A stretch of 64,000 nt of DNA from JAJECS01 sp965262745 (GTDB lineage Bacteria > Chloroflexota > UBA11872), in contig OZ253558.1 in NCBI GenBank assembly GCA_965262745.1, forward strand, positions 1,426,001 to 1,490,000, in the 5' to 3' direction. Of this stretch, positions 1 to 7,652 are shown piece by piece; position 1 is the stretch's first letter, and every line of letters starts with the position of its first letter. The notes below the pieces were generated by a model. That model was not told the DNA's origin and did no database searches. It was given only the letters and a program-made list of their open reading frames with translations. The position numbers and the translations under genes were made by a program.

Positions 1-428
1 GCGCGACGAGGTCGGCGGCCGCCGCGAAGAGATAGTCACCGGCGAGGACCGCAATCTTCTGCGACCACGTCACGTGCACGGCGGGGCGCCCGCGGCGTTC
101 CGCGGAGCTGTCGACGATGTCGTCGTGCACCAACGTGGCGGAGTGCAACACCTCCGTGGCCGCGGCGAGCTTGGCCACGTCATCGGGCCGCCCGTCAACG
201 ATTTGGGCGGCGTGGAGCGCTAGCGCGGGCCGCAGGCGCTTGGCCGGGCCGATGAGCACCGCCTGGAGGACTTCCTCGAGCATGGGAACTTCGGGAACCC
301 GCGTGCAGTCGCGGATAACCCGCTCGACCGCGGCAAGCTGCGGCGCGATCGGGGTCACTGGATCGTCGGCAGCGGCCGGCGGCGAATGGTCAGGCACTGA
401 CGGCGGGGGCACCGAAGACGGCGCGCGC
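1..428 (-). CDS. Polyprenyl diphosphate synthase, partial (N-terminal part)
   Basis: N-terminal 142 residues of a trans-isoprenyl diphosphate synthase; the gene runs off the left edge. Such enzymes condense isopentenyl diphosphate onto allylic diphosphates to make quinone or carotenoid side chains. Translation of the minus strand from the ATG at 428 shows the substrate-binding GAKRLRP motif at about residue 62 and the first Asp-rich motif in LVHDDIVDS at about residue 100. The first 30 residues are Pro/Ala-rich and probably disordered. The start overlaps the 3' end of tatD by 39 nt, suggesting one transcript with metG and tatD. The second Asp-rich motif lies outside the window, so chain length cannot be judged. 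Confidence 0.85.
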
Positions 429-1169
429 ATTCCGGGTAGTCCTCTCGGCCAGTGAGGGTACCGATATTCCCACGGCCGCCGCCACCACGGCCGCCGTGTG
501 CGGCAGGTGCGCGGGTTCATTGCGCCGGCCCCTGACCGGCTCCGGGGACAGATAGGGCGCATCGGTCTCGAGCATCAATCGCTCGAGAGGGATCTCCGCC
601 GCCGCGGCGCGGAGGTCGCGCTCACGACGGAACGTGACAATGCCCGAGAGTGAGATGTGCAGGCCAAGGTCGGTGAACACGCGGGCGTGCGCGGCGTCGC
701 CCGCGTAGCTGTGCATGACGCCCCGGATGCCCGGCACGGACTCCAGGACAGCCGCCACGGCGTCGAGCGCCGCGCGCGAGTGCACGACGACTGGGAGGCC
801 AAGCTCGACCGCTAGTTCGCACTGCTCGGCAAATGCGCGCCGCTGAATATCCCGCGGCTGAAACTCGTGGTGATGGTCCAAGCCGGTTTCGCCGATGGCG
901 CGCACGTTTGGGTGAGCGGCCAGGGTGCGCAGCTCGCGCGCCGCGCCACGGTCCCAACTCCCGCATTCGTGCGGATGCACGCCGATGGCGGCGAACCAGC
1001 CCTCAAAGCACTCCGTGAGCTCGATAACCCGCCGGCTCTCCTCAAGGTCGCTGGCCACGACCAGCACTTCGCCGACGCCGGCGGCGACGGCACGGGCGTG
1101 CAGCGCGGGCAGTTCGTCGGCGAAGGCGGCACTCGCGAGATGCGCGTGCGAATCGAAGAGCGCGGCTAT
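390..1169 (-). CDS. tatD: TatD family metal-dependent hydrolase (3'-5' DNase-like)
   Basis: Two-metal TIM-barrel hydrolase of the TatD/YcfH family (DNA 3'-end processing or quality control). The N-terminal LFDSHAHL carries the HxH metal ligands, GVHPHE and GETGLDHH follow, and the C-terminus has LETDAPYLSPEP. At 259 aa the length is normal. The start is a puzzle: no ATG, GTG or TTG lies in frame between the conserved LFDSHAHL and a far upstream ATG (1496) that would give a meaningless 109-residue extension inside metG. The codon that overlaps the metG stop (ATAG) is ATA at 1167-1169, exactly four codons before LFDSHAHL, and is the assumed start by translational coupling. It is followed by polyprenyl synthase. 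Confidence 0.85.
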   Translation of the reverse strand: MAALFDSHAHLASAAFADELPALHARAVAAGVGEVLVVASDLEESRRVIELTECFEGWFAAIGVHPHECGSWDRGAARELRTLAAHPNVRAIGETGLDHHHEFQPRDIQRRAFAEQCELAVELGLPVVVHSRAALDAVAAVLESVPGIRGVMHSYAGDAAHARVFTDLGLHISLSGIVTFRRERDLRAAAAEIPLERLMLETDAPYLSPEPVRGRRNEPAHLPHTAAVVAAAVGISVPSLAERTTRNARAVFGAPAVSA

Positions 1170-2698
1170 GAGATTTCGAGGCGCGGGAAGAGCGCCCCGC
1201 CGCCCGGCACGTGGTGCCCGGCCGGCAATCCGGCCCAGCCGCCCGCACCCCAGTCGCCGGGTTCGGCCGGCGGCAAGCCCAAATTCTCCAGGATGGCCGT
1301 GGAGGTGCGCGGCATGGCCGGTTGAATCTGAATCGCGATGTGGCGCACCGCCTCCAGGGCGGCGCCCAACACGGTTGCCAGCCGCTCGGGCTGCCCCGGG
1401 TCCCTGGCCAGACGCCACGGCTGGGTGCGGTCGATATACCGGTTGACCGCGCTCACGAAGTCGAAGGAAGCGCCCAGCGCCAGGTGGAGCCGCCAAGCCT
1501 CATAGTGCGCCTCGACGAGTGTCCAGGCCGTCTCGGCCGCCGCGCGCAGTTCGCTCTCCAGCTCGGACGGCTCTTCGGCGGGCGGGACGACACCGTCGAA
1601 GTAGCGCCCGAGCATGGATGTCGTGCGCAGCACCAGATTGCCTAGATCGTTGCCCAGGTCGTTCTGATAGCGGCGGCCCATGTTTTCCCACTTGAAGTCG
1701 CCGTCCCGATCGAACGGCACTTCGCGCAGCAGGTAGTAGCGCAAGGCATCCGATCCATGCCGCTCGATCACGTCGGCCGGCCGCACCATGTGGCCGCTGC
1801 TCTGGCTCATTGGGGCGCCTTCGAAATCCACCCAGCCGTGGACGACGACTTGGCGGGGCAGCGGCAGACCCGCCGACATCAGCATCGCGGGCCAGTAGAG
1901 CGCATGGAACCGGACAATGTCCTTGCCGATGACGTGCGCGTCGGCCGGCCACCAGCGCCCAAAGTCGGCCTCGCCGCCGTTCTGGCCGAACCCGACGCCG
2001 GTGATGTAGTTGATCAGCGCATCGAACCAGACATATATCCGCTGGCTCGGATCGCTCGGGAGCGGAATGCCCCAGGTCATGGAGGCACGGGAGATGCTGA
2101 AGTCCCGCAGGCCCTGGCGAATGATTCCGAGCATCTCGTTGCGCCGCGTGGCGGGGATCACGAACTCGGGGTGGGCCTCGTAGTGGGCTTCAATGGCCTC
2201 CTGGTAGTTCGACATGCGAAAGAAGTAGTTGCGCTCGGTGACCCACTCTGGCTTGGCGTTGTGCACCGGACACAGTCCGTGAGCCAGATCATCGTCCGTG
2301 TAGAACGCCTCGCATGGCACGCAATACCAGCCTTCGTAGTCGCCTTCGTAGATGTCGCCTTTGGCGAGCACGCGAGCAAAGAACTCATTCACGGTCACGT
2401 GGTGCCGCGGTTCGGTGGTGCGGACGAAGTCGTCGAACTCGACGTCAACGCTGCGCCAGACGGCTTGATAGCGTTCAGCCGCCTCATCGACGTAGGTCCT
2501 GGGATCGACGCCCTTCGCGTCGGCTTCGCGGCTGACGCGCTGGCTGTTCTCATCAAGTCCGCCGAGAAAATAAGCATCCACGCCGCGCAGCCGCTTGAAG
2601 CGCACAACAGCGTCCGAGGCGATCATCTCGAAGCTGTGGCCCACATGCGGCTCGCCGGTGGGATAGGGAATGGCAGTGGTGAGGTAGTACTTCGACAC
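1166..2698 (-). CDS. metG: Methionyl-tRNA synthetase with atypical KMSKS loop
   Basis: Class I methionyl-tRNA synthetase (510 aa, no C-terminal tRNA-binding domain), charging tRNA-Met in the cytoplasm. The ATP-binding HIGH motif is HVGH at residues 18-21. A knuckle with Cys126, Cys129, Cys143 and His146 matches the MetRS zinc site. The anticodon-binding helical domain starts near residue 330. The KMSKS loop reads PMSQS (296-300), so both lysines that stabilise the transition state are gone, and the usual DEHG is DENS. The remaining architecture (WFDALINYITG, GKDIVRFHALYWPAML) is normal. It precedes tatD with a coupled stop/start. No second metG is visible here, so it may be the housekeeping enzyme or a divergent paralogue. 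Confidence 0.9.
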   Translation of the reverse strand: MSKYYLTTAIPYPTGEPHVGHSFEMIASDAVVRFKRLRGVDAYFLGGLDENSQRVSREADAKGVDPRTYVDEAAERYQAVWRSVDVEFDDFVRTTEPRHHVTVNEFFARVLAKGDIYEGDYEGWYCVPCEAFYTDDDLAHGLCPVHNAKPEWVTERNYFFRMSNYQEAIEAHYEAHPEFVIPATRRNEMLGIIRQGLRDFSISRASMTWGIPLPSDPSQRIYVWFDALINYITGVGFGQNGGEADFGRWWPADAHVIGKDIVRFHALYWPAMLMSAGLPLPRQVVVHGWVDFEGAPMSQSSGHMVRPADVIERHGSDALRYYLLREVPFDRDGDFKWENMGRRYQNDLGNDLGNLVLRTTSMLGRYFDGVVPPAEEPSELESELRAAAETAWTLVEAHYEAWRLHLALGASFDFVSAVNRYIDRTQPWRLARDPGQPERLATVLGAALEAVRHIAIQIQPAMPRTSTAILENLGLPPAEPGDWGAGGWAGLPAGHHVPGGGALFPRLEIS

Positions 2699-2739
2699 AG
2701 GAGCTTTCGCCAGAGGCGAGTCGGCGATTCTAGCCCAGG

Positions 2740-3591
2740 CTAGCCAGCGGCCTCGGGCGGGGTCGCGCGGCGCAGTCGCTGGGCCAGGGCGTAGACCTCG
2801 CGCCGCGGAACTTGAAGCTCCCGGGCTACCGCGGCCGCGGCCTGGGCCGGCGACACGCCCGCCGCCAAGGCGTCCGTGATCGCCGCCTCGATATCGGCGG
2901 CCTCCGGCACTGCCTCGGGCTCGCGCCCCGCCACGTCGACGACCAGCGTGATCTCGCCGCGCGCGGCGCCGTCCGAAAGGGCCTCGTGCAGTTCGGACAG
3001 CGACAGTTCGCGGATGTCCTCATGGAGCTTGGTCAGCTCGCGGCACATCGCCGCCGGACGGTCGCCCAGCCACTCGAGCAGCTCGGCCACGCGCGCCGCG
3101 GCGCGATGCGGCGGTAGATAGATGACGAGCGTGCGCGCGACCGCGGCGGCGCGCCGCACCAGGCGCTCGCGCCGCGGTTTCCGCTCCGGCAAGAAACCGA
3201 TGAATGTGACCGGCTGCTGCGCGAACGACACTACCGATAGGGCGGTGGCGAGGGCCGATGCACCGGGAATCGGCACCACGGACATCCCTTCACGTCGGGC
3301 TCGCGCCACGAGGTCCGGCCCGGGATCGGCCAAGCCCGGCGTGCCCGCGTCCGTGACCAGCGCGACGTCGCCCTCGCGCAAACAGGCGACGATGGCATCC
3401 TCCCGGCGAGCTGGGCTGTCGGCGTGATAGGAGATAAGCCGCGGACGCGCGCCAAGGTGGTCGAGCAGCTTGCGGGTCCGACGAGTGTCTTCCGCCGCGA
3501 CCACCGGCACCGCGGCCAGCACACGGGCGGCGCGCGCCGTCAGGTCCTCGAGATTGCCGATCGGCGTGGCCACCACGTAGAGCACGCCCAT
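2740..3591 (-). CDS. rsmI: 16S rRNA (cytidine-2'-O)-methyltransferase RsmI
   Basis: SAM-dependent tetrapyrrole-methylase-fold enzyme that 2'-O-methylates C1402 of 16S rRNA in the decoding centre. The N-terminus LYVVATPIGNLEDLTARA is the family signature, followed by AEDTRRTRKLL, the SAM-loop segment DAGTPGLADPG, IPGASALATALS and FIGFLPERK. At 283 aa it has the usual C-terminal helical extension (HTH-like, ending in RREVYALAQRLRR). It is 41 bp upstream of metG on the same strand and probably shares its transcript. A strong hairpin upstream separates it from the glycosidase gene. Confidence 0.95.
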   Translation of the reverse strand: MGVLYVVATPIGNLEDLTARAARVLAAVPVVAAEDTRRTRKLLDHLGARPRLISYHADSPARREDAIVACLREGDVALVTDAGTPGLADPGPDLVARARREGMSVVPIPGASALATALSVVSFAQQPVTFIGFLPERKPRRERLVRRAAAVARTLVIYLPPHRAAARVAELLEWLGDRPAAMCRELTKLHEDIRELSLSELHEALSDGAARGEITLVVDVAGREPEAVPEAADIEAAITDALAAGVSPAQAAAAVARELQVPRREVYALAQRLRRATPPEAAG

Positions 3592-3658
3592 GGCGGTAAG
3601 TGTAGGCGCTCAGCCGTCGACGGATCCTGCCGGCGGCCGAGGCGTCGGGCCGCGGAGG

Positions 3659-3685
3659 ACCGGCGGGGCTAAAAGCCCCGCCGGT
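3659..3685 (-). terminator. Perfect GC-rich hairpin after the glycosidase-like gene
   Basis: A perfect 12-bp stem (arms 3659-3670 and 3674-3685) with a three-base AAA loop lies between the stop of the 3742-5607 gene and the start of rsmI. Neither strand has a clear T tract, so it may act as a pause or Rho-assisted site or as an mRNA-stabilising hairpin. Confidence 0.55.
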
Positions 3686-3741
3686 TCCGCCGTCGCTCAG
3701 GCTCTAGAGTCACGCCTCGTCTACCCCGCTGTCAGCGAGGC

Positions 3742-5607
3742 CTACTTCGGCATGTTCTTGAGAGCGGTGTAGGCCGGCCGCGGATTCAGGTTGCTATCCA
3801 CGATCCCAAAAGCCCACTTCTCGTCTTCCGGACCCACGACCTGTTGGAAGTTCAGGTTCCAGACGAACATGTGCGTGATATAGGGCGCTTCCGCCCGCAC
3901 CTTGGCATAGGCGCGGGTGAGGTAGTTCGCCTGGTCCTGCTCGGTGTTGCACCTCGCGTACCCGTAGCCCCGCGCCGGGTTGGGGGTCGAGGCCCAGCCG
4001 AACTCGGTGATCCAGAGCGTCTTGCCCCGGAACGCCGGACCTGCCTGGATCATGTCGGCGTACAGCTGTTGGTAGCGCGTGAAGAAGAAGCTGTCGTGGG
4101 TTGACCAGCCGCTGTCGCACTTCGCGCGGCTTGCCGCGGGGTTTTGGATCGTGTCGTCAGGCGCGTTCGGACCACCGTTCGGGTGAACGCCCAGGAACTC
4201 GAAGTAGTTGGCGACCTCGCCACCGTTGGCGGCCCAGAGGCGCTGCAAATAGCGGCGGTCGTCGATGGCGGTTGACGTGTCGCCCGCCGGCGTCATGGCG
4301 CCCAACCCCACGTAGGCGTTGGGGTCGCCGCGCTTGGCGCCGATGTATCCCTGCTTGACCAGCTCGAGGAATTCAATGTGGGCGGTGTTGTTGGGGTCGG
4401 TCGGTCTCAACGAGGGCCATTCACGCTGCAGGTTGGCTTCGTTCCACAGCTCGTAGGCCTGAACCCGACCCTTATAGCGGCCGGCGAGTTCGCGCATGAA
4501 GCGGCCAAAGGTCGAGGGGTCGATGGGCGGGCCGTGTCCCGGCGGCGAGCCCGCGGGCTTGAGGCACGACGGGGCCTTCACGACGCTGAAGAGGATGCTC
4601 AGGCCGTTGGCCCGCGCGGTGTTGACAAGGCGGTCCAGGTCGTCCCAGAACCAATCACGGGGCGGGCGCGGGTTACAGCCCGGCGCAAAGACCTCCACCT
4701 CTTCCCACGACACCTGCTGCTTCACCCAGCCGAAGCCGGCACCGACGACGAGGTTGGCCAGCTGCTGGCCGTCCGGTCGGCGGAACTCGCCCTGCATGCC
4801 GTAGCCCTGCAGGCCCCTTGACAGCACCGTGGGCTCAACCACCACACCCTCAGCTTGAGCGGCGGATATCGGGCGCTTGGCGTTCTGGGGAATGATGATG
4901 CCGTTGAGCTTCTTGATCTGGTCCGGCACGTTCAGCAGGTGAGGAACTCCGACCCTGGTCCCAGGCGCCGACACGTTGAAGATCCGCCACACGGCCCGCT
5001 GGGCCCGCAGGACCTGGGCGCCCTGCGGGTTGCCGTTGATCTCCTGCTCCTCGTACGCAATCGGCAAGCCATAGAGATCGAGCCAGTTCGACTTCGCCAA
5101 GAACTTGGCCTTGAGGACGGCGTTGGCGTCCAGCAGCCGCAAGTGGTTGTCGATGATCTGGGAGAAGCTCACCCCCGCATCCTCTGGCAGTGCGCGGTGC
5201 GCGGGCACGCCAGCCAGGTTGACCCCGAACCGGTTTGCCAACAGATCCATGGAGTTGAGATACGCGAACTGGCTACAGCCGCCTCGGTTTTGGTAATCCG
5301 GCCGGAACTGCAGCATCACCTTTTGCAAGGGGAGAATCTGAAATCCGCTGAACTCGAATTGCTGGCCGATCGGGTAGCCGACATCCTGCAGATCGAGCGT
5401 GCGCACGCACGAGTACCAGTCGATCTCACCGGTGTTCACGACCGGGAATCCGTCGTTGGGGTCCGGCGTATCGCCGCCAGTAATAGTGTAGAGGCAGCCG
5501 TCCGCGATCGGCGTGCCTTCATGGGAATCGCAGCCGATGGCCTGGACGGACGTGACCGCCCCGACGACGAGAAGGCTGACGATGGCTGCGACGAACCACT
5601 TACGCAT
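3742..5607 (-). CDS. Secreted glycoside hydrolase-like TIM-barrel protein
   Basis: Exported 621-aa protein. Residues 1-23 form a signal peptide (MRK, hydrophobic core, VQA cleavage site). Residues 30-250 are an N-terminal region I cannot assign. Residues 260-621 resemble clan GH-A enzymes (GH39/cellulase-like): YELWNEAN places a candidate acid/base at Glu390, and LWITEFGWAS places a candidate nucleophile at Glu535. Both are where retaining GH-A enzymes carry them. The substrate cannot be inferred; a role on extracellular polysaccharide is likely. GAGGAG lies just upstream of the ATG, a promoter lies at 5703-5731, and the gene stands alone between a terminator-like hairpin and the divergent NAD synthetase genes. 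Confidence 0.75.
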   Translation of the reverse strand: MRKWFVAAIVSLLVVGAVTSVQAIGCDSHEGTPIADGCLYTITGGDTPDPNDGFPVVNTGEIDWYSCVRTLDLQDVGYPIGQQFEFSGFQILPLQKVMLQFRPDYQNRGGCSQFAYLNSMDLLANRFGVNLAGVPAHRALPEDAGVSFSQIIDNHLRLLDANAVLKAKFLAKSNWLDLYGLPIAYEEQEINGNPQGAQVLRAQRAVWRIFNVSAPGTRVGVPHLLNVPDQIKKLNGIIIPQNAKRPISAAQAEGVVVEPTVLSRGLQGYGMQGEFRRPDGQQLANLVVGAGFGWVKQQVSWEEVEVFAPGCNPRPPRDWFWDDLDRLVNTARANGLSILFSVVKAPSCLKPAGSPPGHGPPIDPSTFGRFMRELAGRYKGRVQAYELWNEANLQREWPSLRPTDPNNTAHIEFLELVKQGYIGAKRGDPNAYVGLGAMTPAGDTSTAIDDRRYLQRLWAANGGEVANYFEFLGVHPNGGPNAPDDTIQNPAASRAKCDSGWSTHDSFFFTRYQQLYADMIQAGPAFRGKTLWITEFGWASTPNPARGYGYARCNTEQDQANYLTRAYAKVRAEAPYITHMFVWNLNFQQVVGPEDEKWAFGIVDSNLNPRPAYTALKNMPK

Positions 5608-5702
5608 GCGCGGAACTCCTCGGAGGCAGACGTAGTGACGGCGCCCGCTGGGTTACTGCCCCCAGAGCCCGAACGTGGTTCGCCGCCAAACCGTAACGGT
5701 TG

Positions 5703-5731
5703 AATTTAGGCTCGATAGCCAAACCCGTCAA
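5703..5731 (-). promoter_or_regulatory. Sigma-70-type promoter of the glycosidase-like gene
   Basis: On the minus strand TTGACG (5726-5731) and TAAATT (5703-5708) are separated by exactly 17 bp, about 95 bp upstream of the start at 5607. The AT-rich -10 stands out in this GC-rich region. Confidence 0.55.
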
Positions 5732-5835
5732 CCATTGGGAGCGCGCGACACGGCAGCGCCCGGCGGCAGCACGCGCCGCGGAAGCGACGGTCCAGTGGCT
5801 AGACTGGCGCCACGCTGGTCACCACAAGGGCACCC

Positions 5836-6705
5836 GTGCGCGATCTTAGGGTAGCGCTGGCGCAGATTCGCCCCCGCCTGGGCGACGTGGCGCACAACCT
5901 GGCCATCCACGTCGACTATGCCAACCGCGCCGCGAAGGCCGATTGCGATGTCGTCGTATTCCCGGAGCAGTCCCTAACCGGATACTTCCTGAGCGACCTT
6001 GTGGCCGAGGTCGCTGTCACGCGCGACGACGCGATTCTCGCGCCGATCTTGGAAGCCAGTCGCGACATTGCCATCATTTTCGGCTTCATCGAGCGCACCT
6101 CCGACCATCGCTTCGTTCCGGCGGCGGCCTGCGCGTTCGAGGGACGGCTGCTGCACGTCCACCAGAAGGTCTATCTGGTCACGTATGGACTATTCGACGA
6201 GGCGCGCGACCTGGCGGCCGGGCGCCGGCTGAGCGCCTTCGACACGCCCTTTGGGCGACAGGCCATGCTCATCTGCGAGGACCTGTGGCACCCGACCAGC
6301 GCGGCGGTAGTCGCGGCGGATGGCGCGGATGTGATTTACGGGCTGTCGAGCAGTCCCGGACGCGGCGTGGGCGGCAGCTCGCGCGAGCTGGGAAGCGCCG
6401 AGACCTGGCACGCGCTCAACCGTCTCTACGCCCAGATGCTCGTCTGTTACGTGGTCCACGTGAACCGGGTGGGATTCGAGGACGGAGTGAATTTCTGGGG
6501 CGGGTCGGAGGTGGTGGCGCCGGACGGCACGTGCGTGGCGCGAGCGCCCGATTTCGAGGAGGCCTTGATCGTGGCCGACTTGCCCGATAGCCGCCTGCGC
6601 CGCCAGCGAACCCGCCTGCCGTTGCGCCGGGACCAGAACACTGACTTGGTGAGCCGCGAGTTCGCGCGCATCGCCGCGGAGCGCCGCGATGGCATCGATC
6701 ACTGA
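5836..6705 (+). CDS. Nitrilase-superfamily amidotransferase subunit of NAD synthetase
   Basis: Stand-alone C-N hydrolase domain (289 aa, GTG start). In most glutamine-dependent NAD synthetases this domain is fused to the synthetase and releases ammonia from glutamine. The catalytic Glu-Lys-Cys triad is visible: Glu in FPEQSLTGYFL, Lys in VHQKVYLVTYGLFDE and Cys in LICEDLWHPTS. KVYLV-Y-LFDE and SSPGRGV are characteristic of the NadE glutaminase rather than of general nitrilases. The synthetase gene starts inside the last 17 nt, so the two products are translationally coupled and probably form one complex passing ammonia between subunits. Confidence 0.85.
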   Translation: MRDLRVALAQIRPRLGDVAHNLAIHVDYANRAAKADCDVVVFPEQSLTGYFLSDLVAEVAVTRDDAILAPILEASRDIAIIFGFIERTSDHRFVPAAACAFEGRLLHVHQKVYLVTYGLFDEARDLAAGRRLSAFDTPFGRQAMLICEDLWHPTSAAVVAADGADVIYGLSSSPGRGVGGSSRELGSAETWHALNRLYAQMLVCYVVHVNRVGFEDGVNFWGGSEVVAPDGTCVARAPDFEEALIVADLPDSRLRRQRTRLPLRRDQNTDLVSREFARIAAERRDGIDH

Positions 6706-7552
6706 AGCCCCGCTGCGCGCTAGCGCCCGCCACGGCTTGCAGCTCGACCCGGCGCTTGCCGAGCAGGTGCTGGTGCGGTTCATCGCCGACGCGATCTCGA
6801 AGTTCGGCTTCACGCGAGCCGTGGTGGCCACCTCAGGCGGCATCGACTCGGCTCTGACCCTAGGCCTTGCGGCCCGGGCGCTGGGCCCGGAAAACGTGCT
6901 GGCGCTCATGCTGCCCTATCGCACCAGCAACCCCGCCAGCCGCCGCGACGCCGAGACGCTGGTCCAGGCCGTCGGGGTCGAGTCCCAGGTCATCGATATC
7001 AGCGAAGCCGTCGATGGGTACCTGGATGAGCTCGACGGCCCCACGACACCTGTGCGCCGGGGCAACGTGATGGCGCGCACTCGCATGATCGCAACCTACG
7101 ATCAGTCGGAGGCGTTTGACGCGTTGGTGGTTGGCACCAGCAACAAGACCGAGCTGCTGCTGGGCTACGGCACGCTGCACGGCGACATGGCCAGCGCCGC
7201 TAATCCGATCGGCGATCTCTACAAGACGCAGGTGCGCCAGCTGGCGGCGGCTCTCAACCTTCCCGCCGCCATCCTCGGCAAGCCGCCGTCGGCAGACTTG
7301 TGGCAGGGCCAGTCCGACGAGGACGAACTGGGCTTCAGCTATGCGGCAGCGGACGAGGTGCTGTATCTGCTCATCGACGAGTGGTACACGGCGGACGAGA
7401 TTGCCGCGGGCGGCTACGACGCCGCGTTCGTCGAGGGAATCCGCCAACGCATCCAGCGCACCCAGTTCAAGCGACGCCCGCCCGTGATCGCGAAGCTCTC
7501 CGACCGGACGATCGATCGGGATTTCCGCTATCCGCGCGACTGGGGACGCTAG
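6689..7552 (+). CDS. nadE: NAD+ synthetase (synthetase subunit)
   Basis: ATP-dependent ligase that converts nicotinic acid adenine dinucleotide to NAD+. At 287 aa it corresponds to the synthetase domain only. The PP-loop is VATSGGIDSALTLG (around residue 50). GTSNKTELLLGYGTLHGDMASA and NPIGDLYKTQVRQLA are family signatures; KPPSADLWQGQSDEDELG and the C-terminal FKRRPPVIAKLSDRTIDRDFRYPRDW complete the fold. The ATG overlaps the preceding nitrilase-domain gene by 17 nt, which argues for glutamine as nitrogen source despite the small size. Confidence 0.95.
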   Translation: MASITEAPLRASARHGLQLDPALAEQVLVRFIADAISKFGFTRAVVATSGGIDSALTLGLAARALGPENVLALMLPYRTSNPASRRDAETLVQAVGVESQVIDISEAVDGYLDELDGPTTPVRRGNVMARTRMIATYDQSEAFDALVVGTSNKTELLLGYGTLHGDMASAANPIGDLYKTQVRQLAAALNLPAAILGKPPSADLWQGQSDEDELGFSYAAADEVLYLLIDEWYTADEIAAGGYDAAFVEGIRQRIQRTQFKRRPPVIAKLSDRTIDRDFRYPRDWGR

Positions 7553-7600
7553 CCGCGAACGACAGGCTGCGAACGGTCCCTACGCGCTATGGCTCGTCCG

Positions 7601-7606
7601 TATAAT
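7601..7606 (+). promoter_or_regulatory. Consensus -10 box upstream of argS
   Basis: A perfect TATAAT hexamer lies 46 bp before the argS GTG. No good -35 hexamer is present 16-18 bp upstream, so it may need an activator. It is one of few AT-rich spots between nadE and argS. Confidence 0.4.
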
Positions 7607-7652
7607 TCCGAAGTGACGCGCTGGGCGTCCGTCCCAGATTGCGCGAATTCCT

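Noticed and set aside
5695..5735. Inverted repeat GGTTGA/TCAACC near the glycosidase promoter
   Set aside because: Only 6-bp arms, explained by the -35 and flanks of the promoter.
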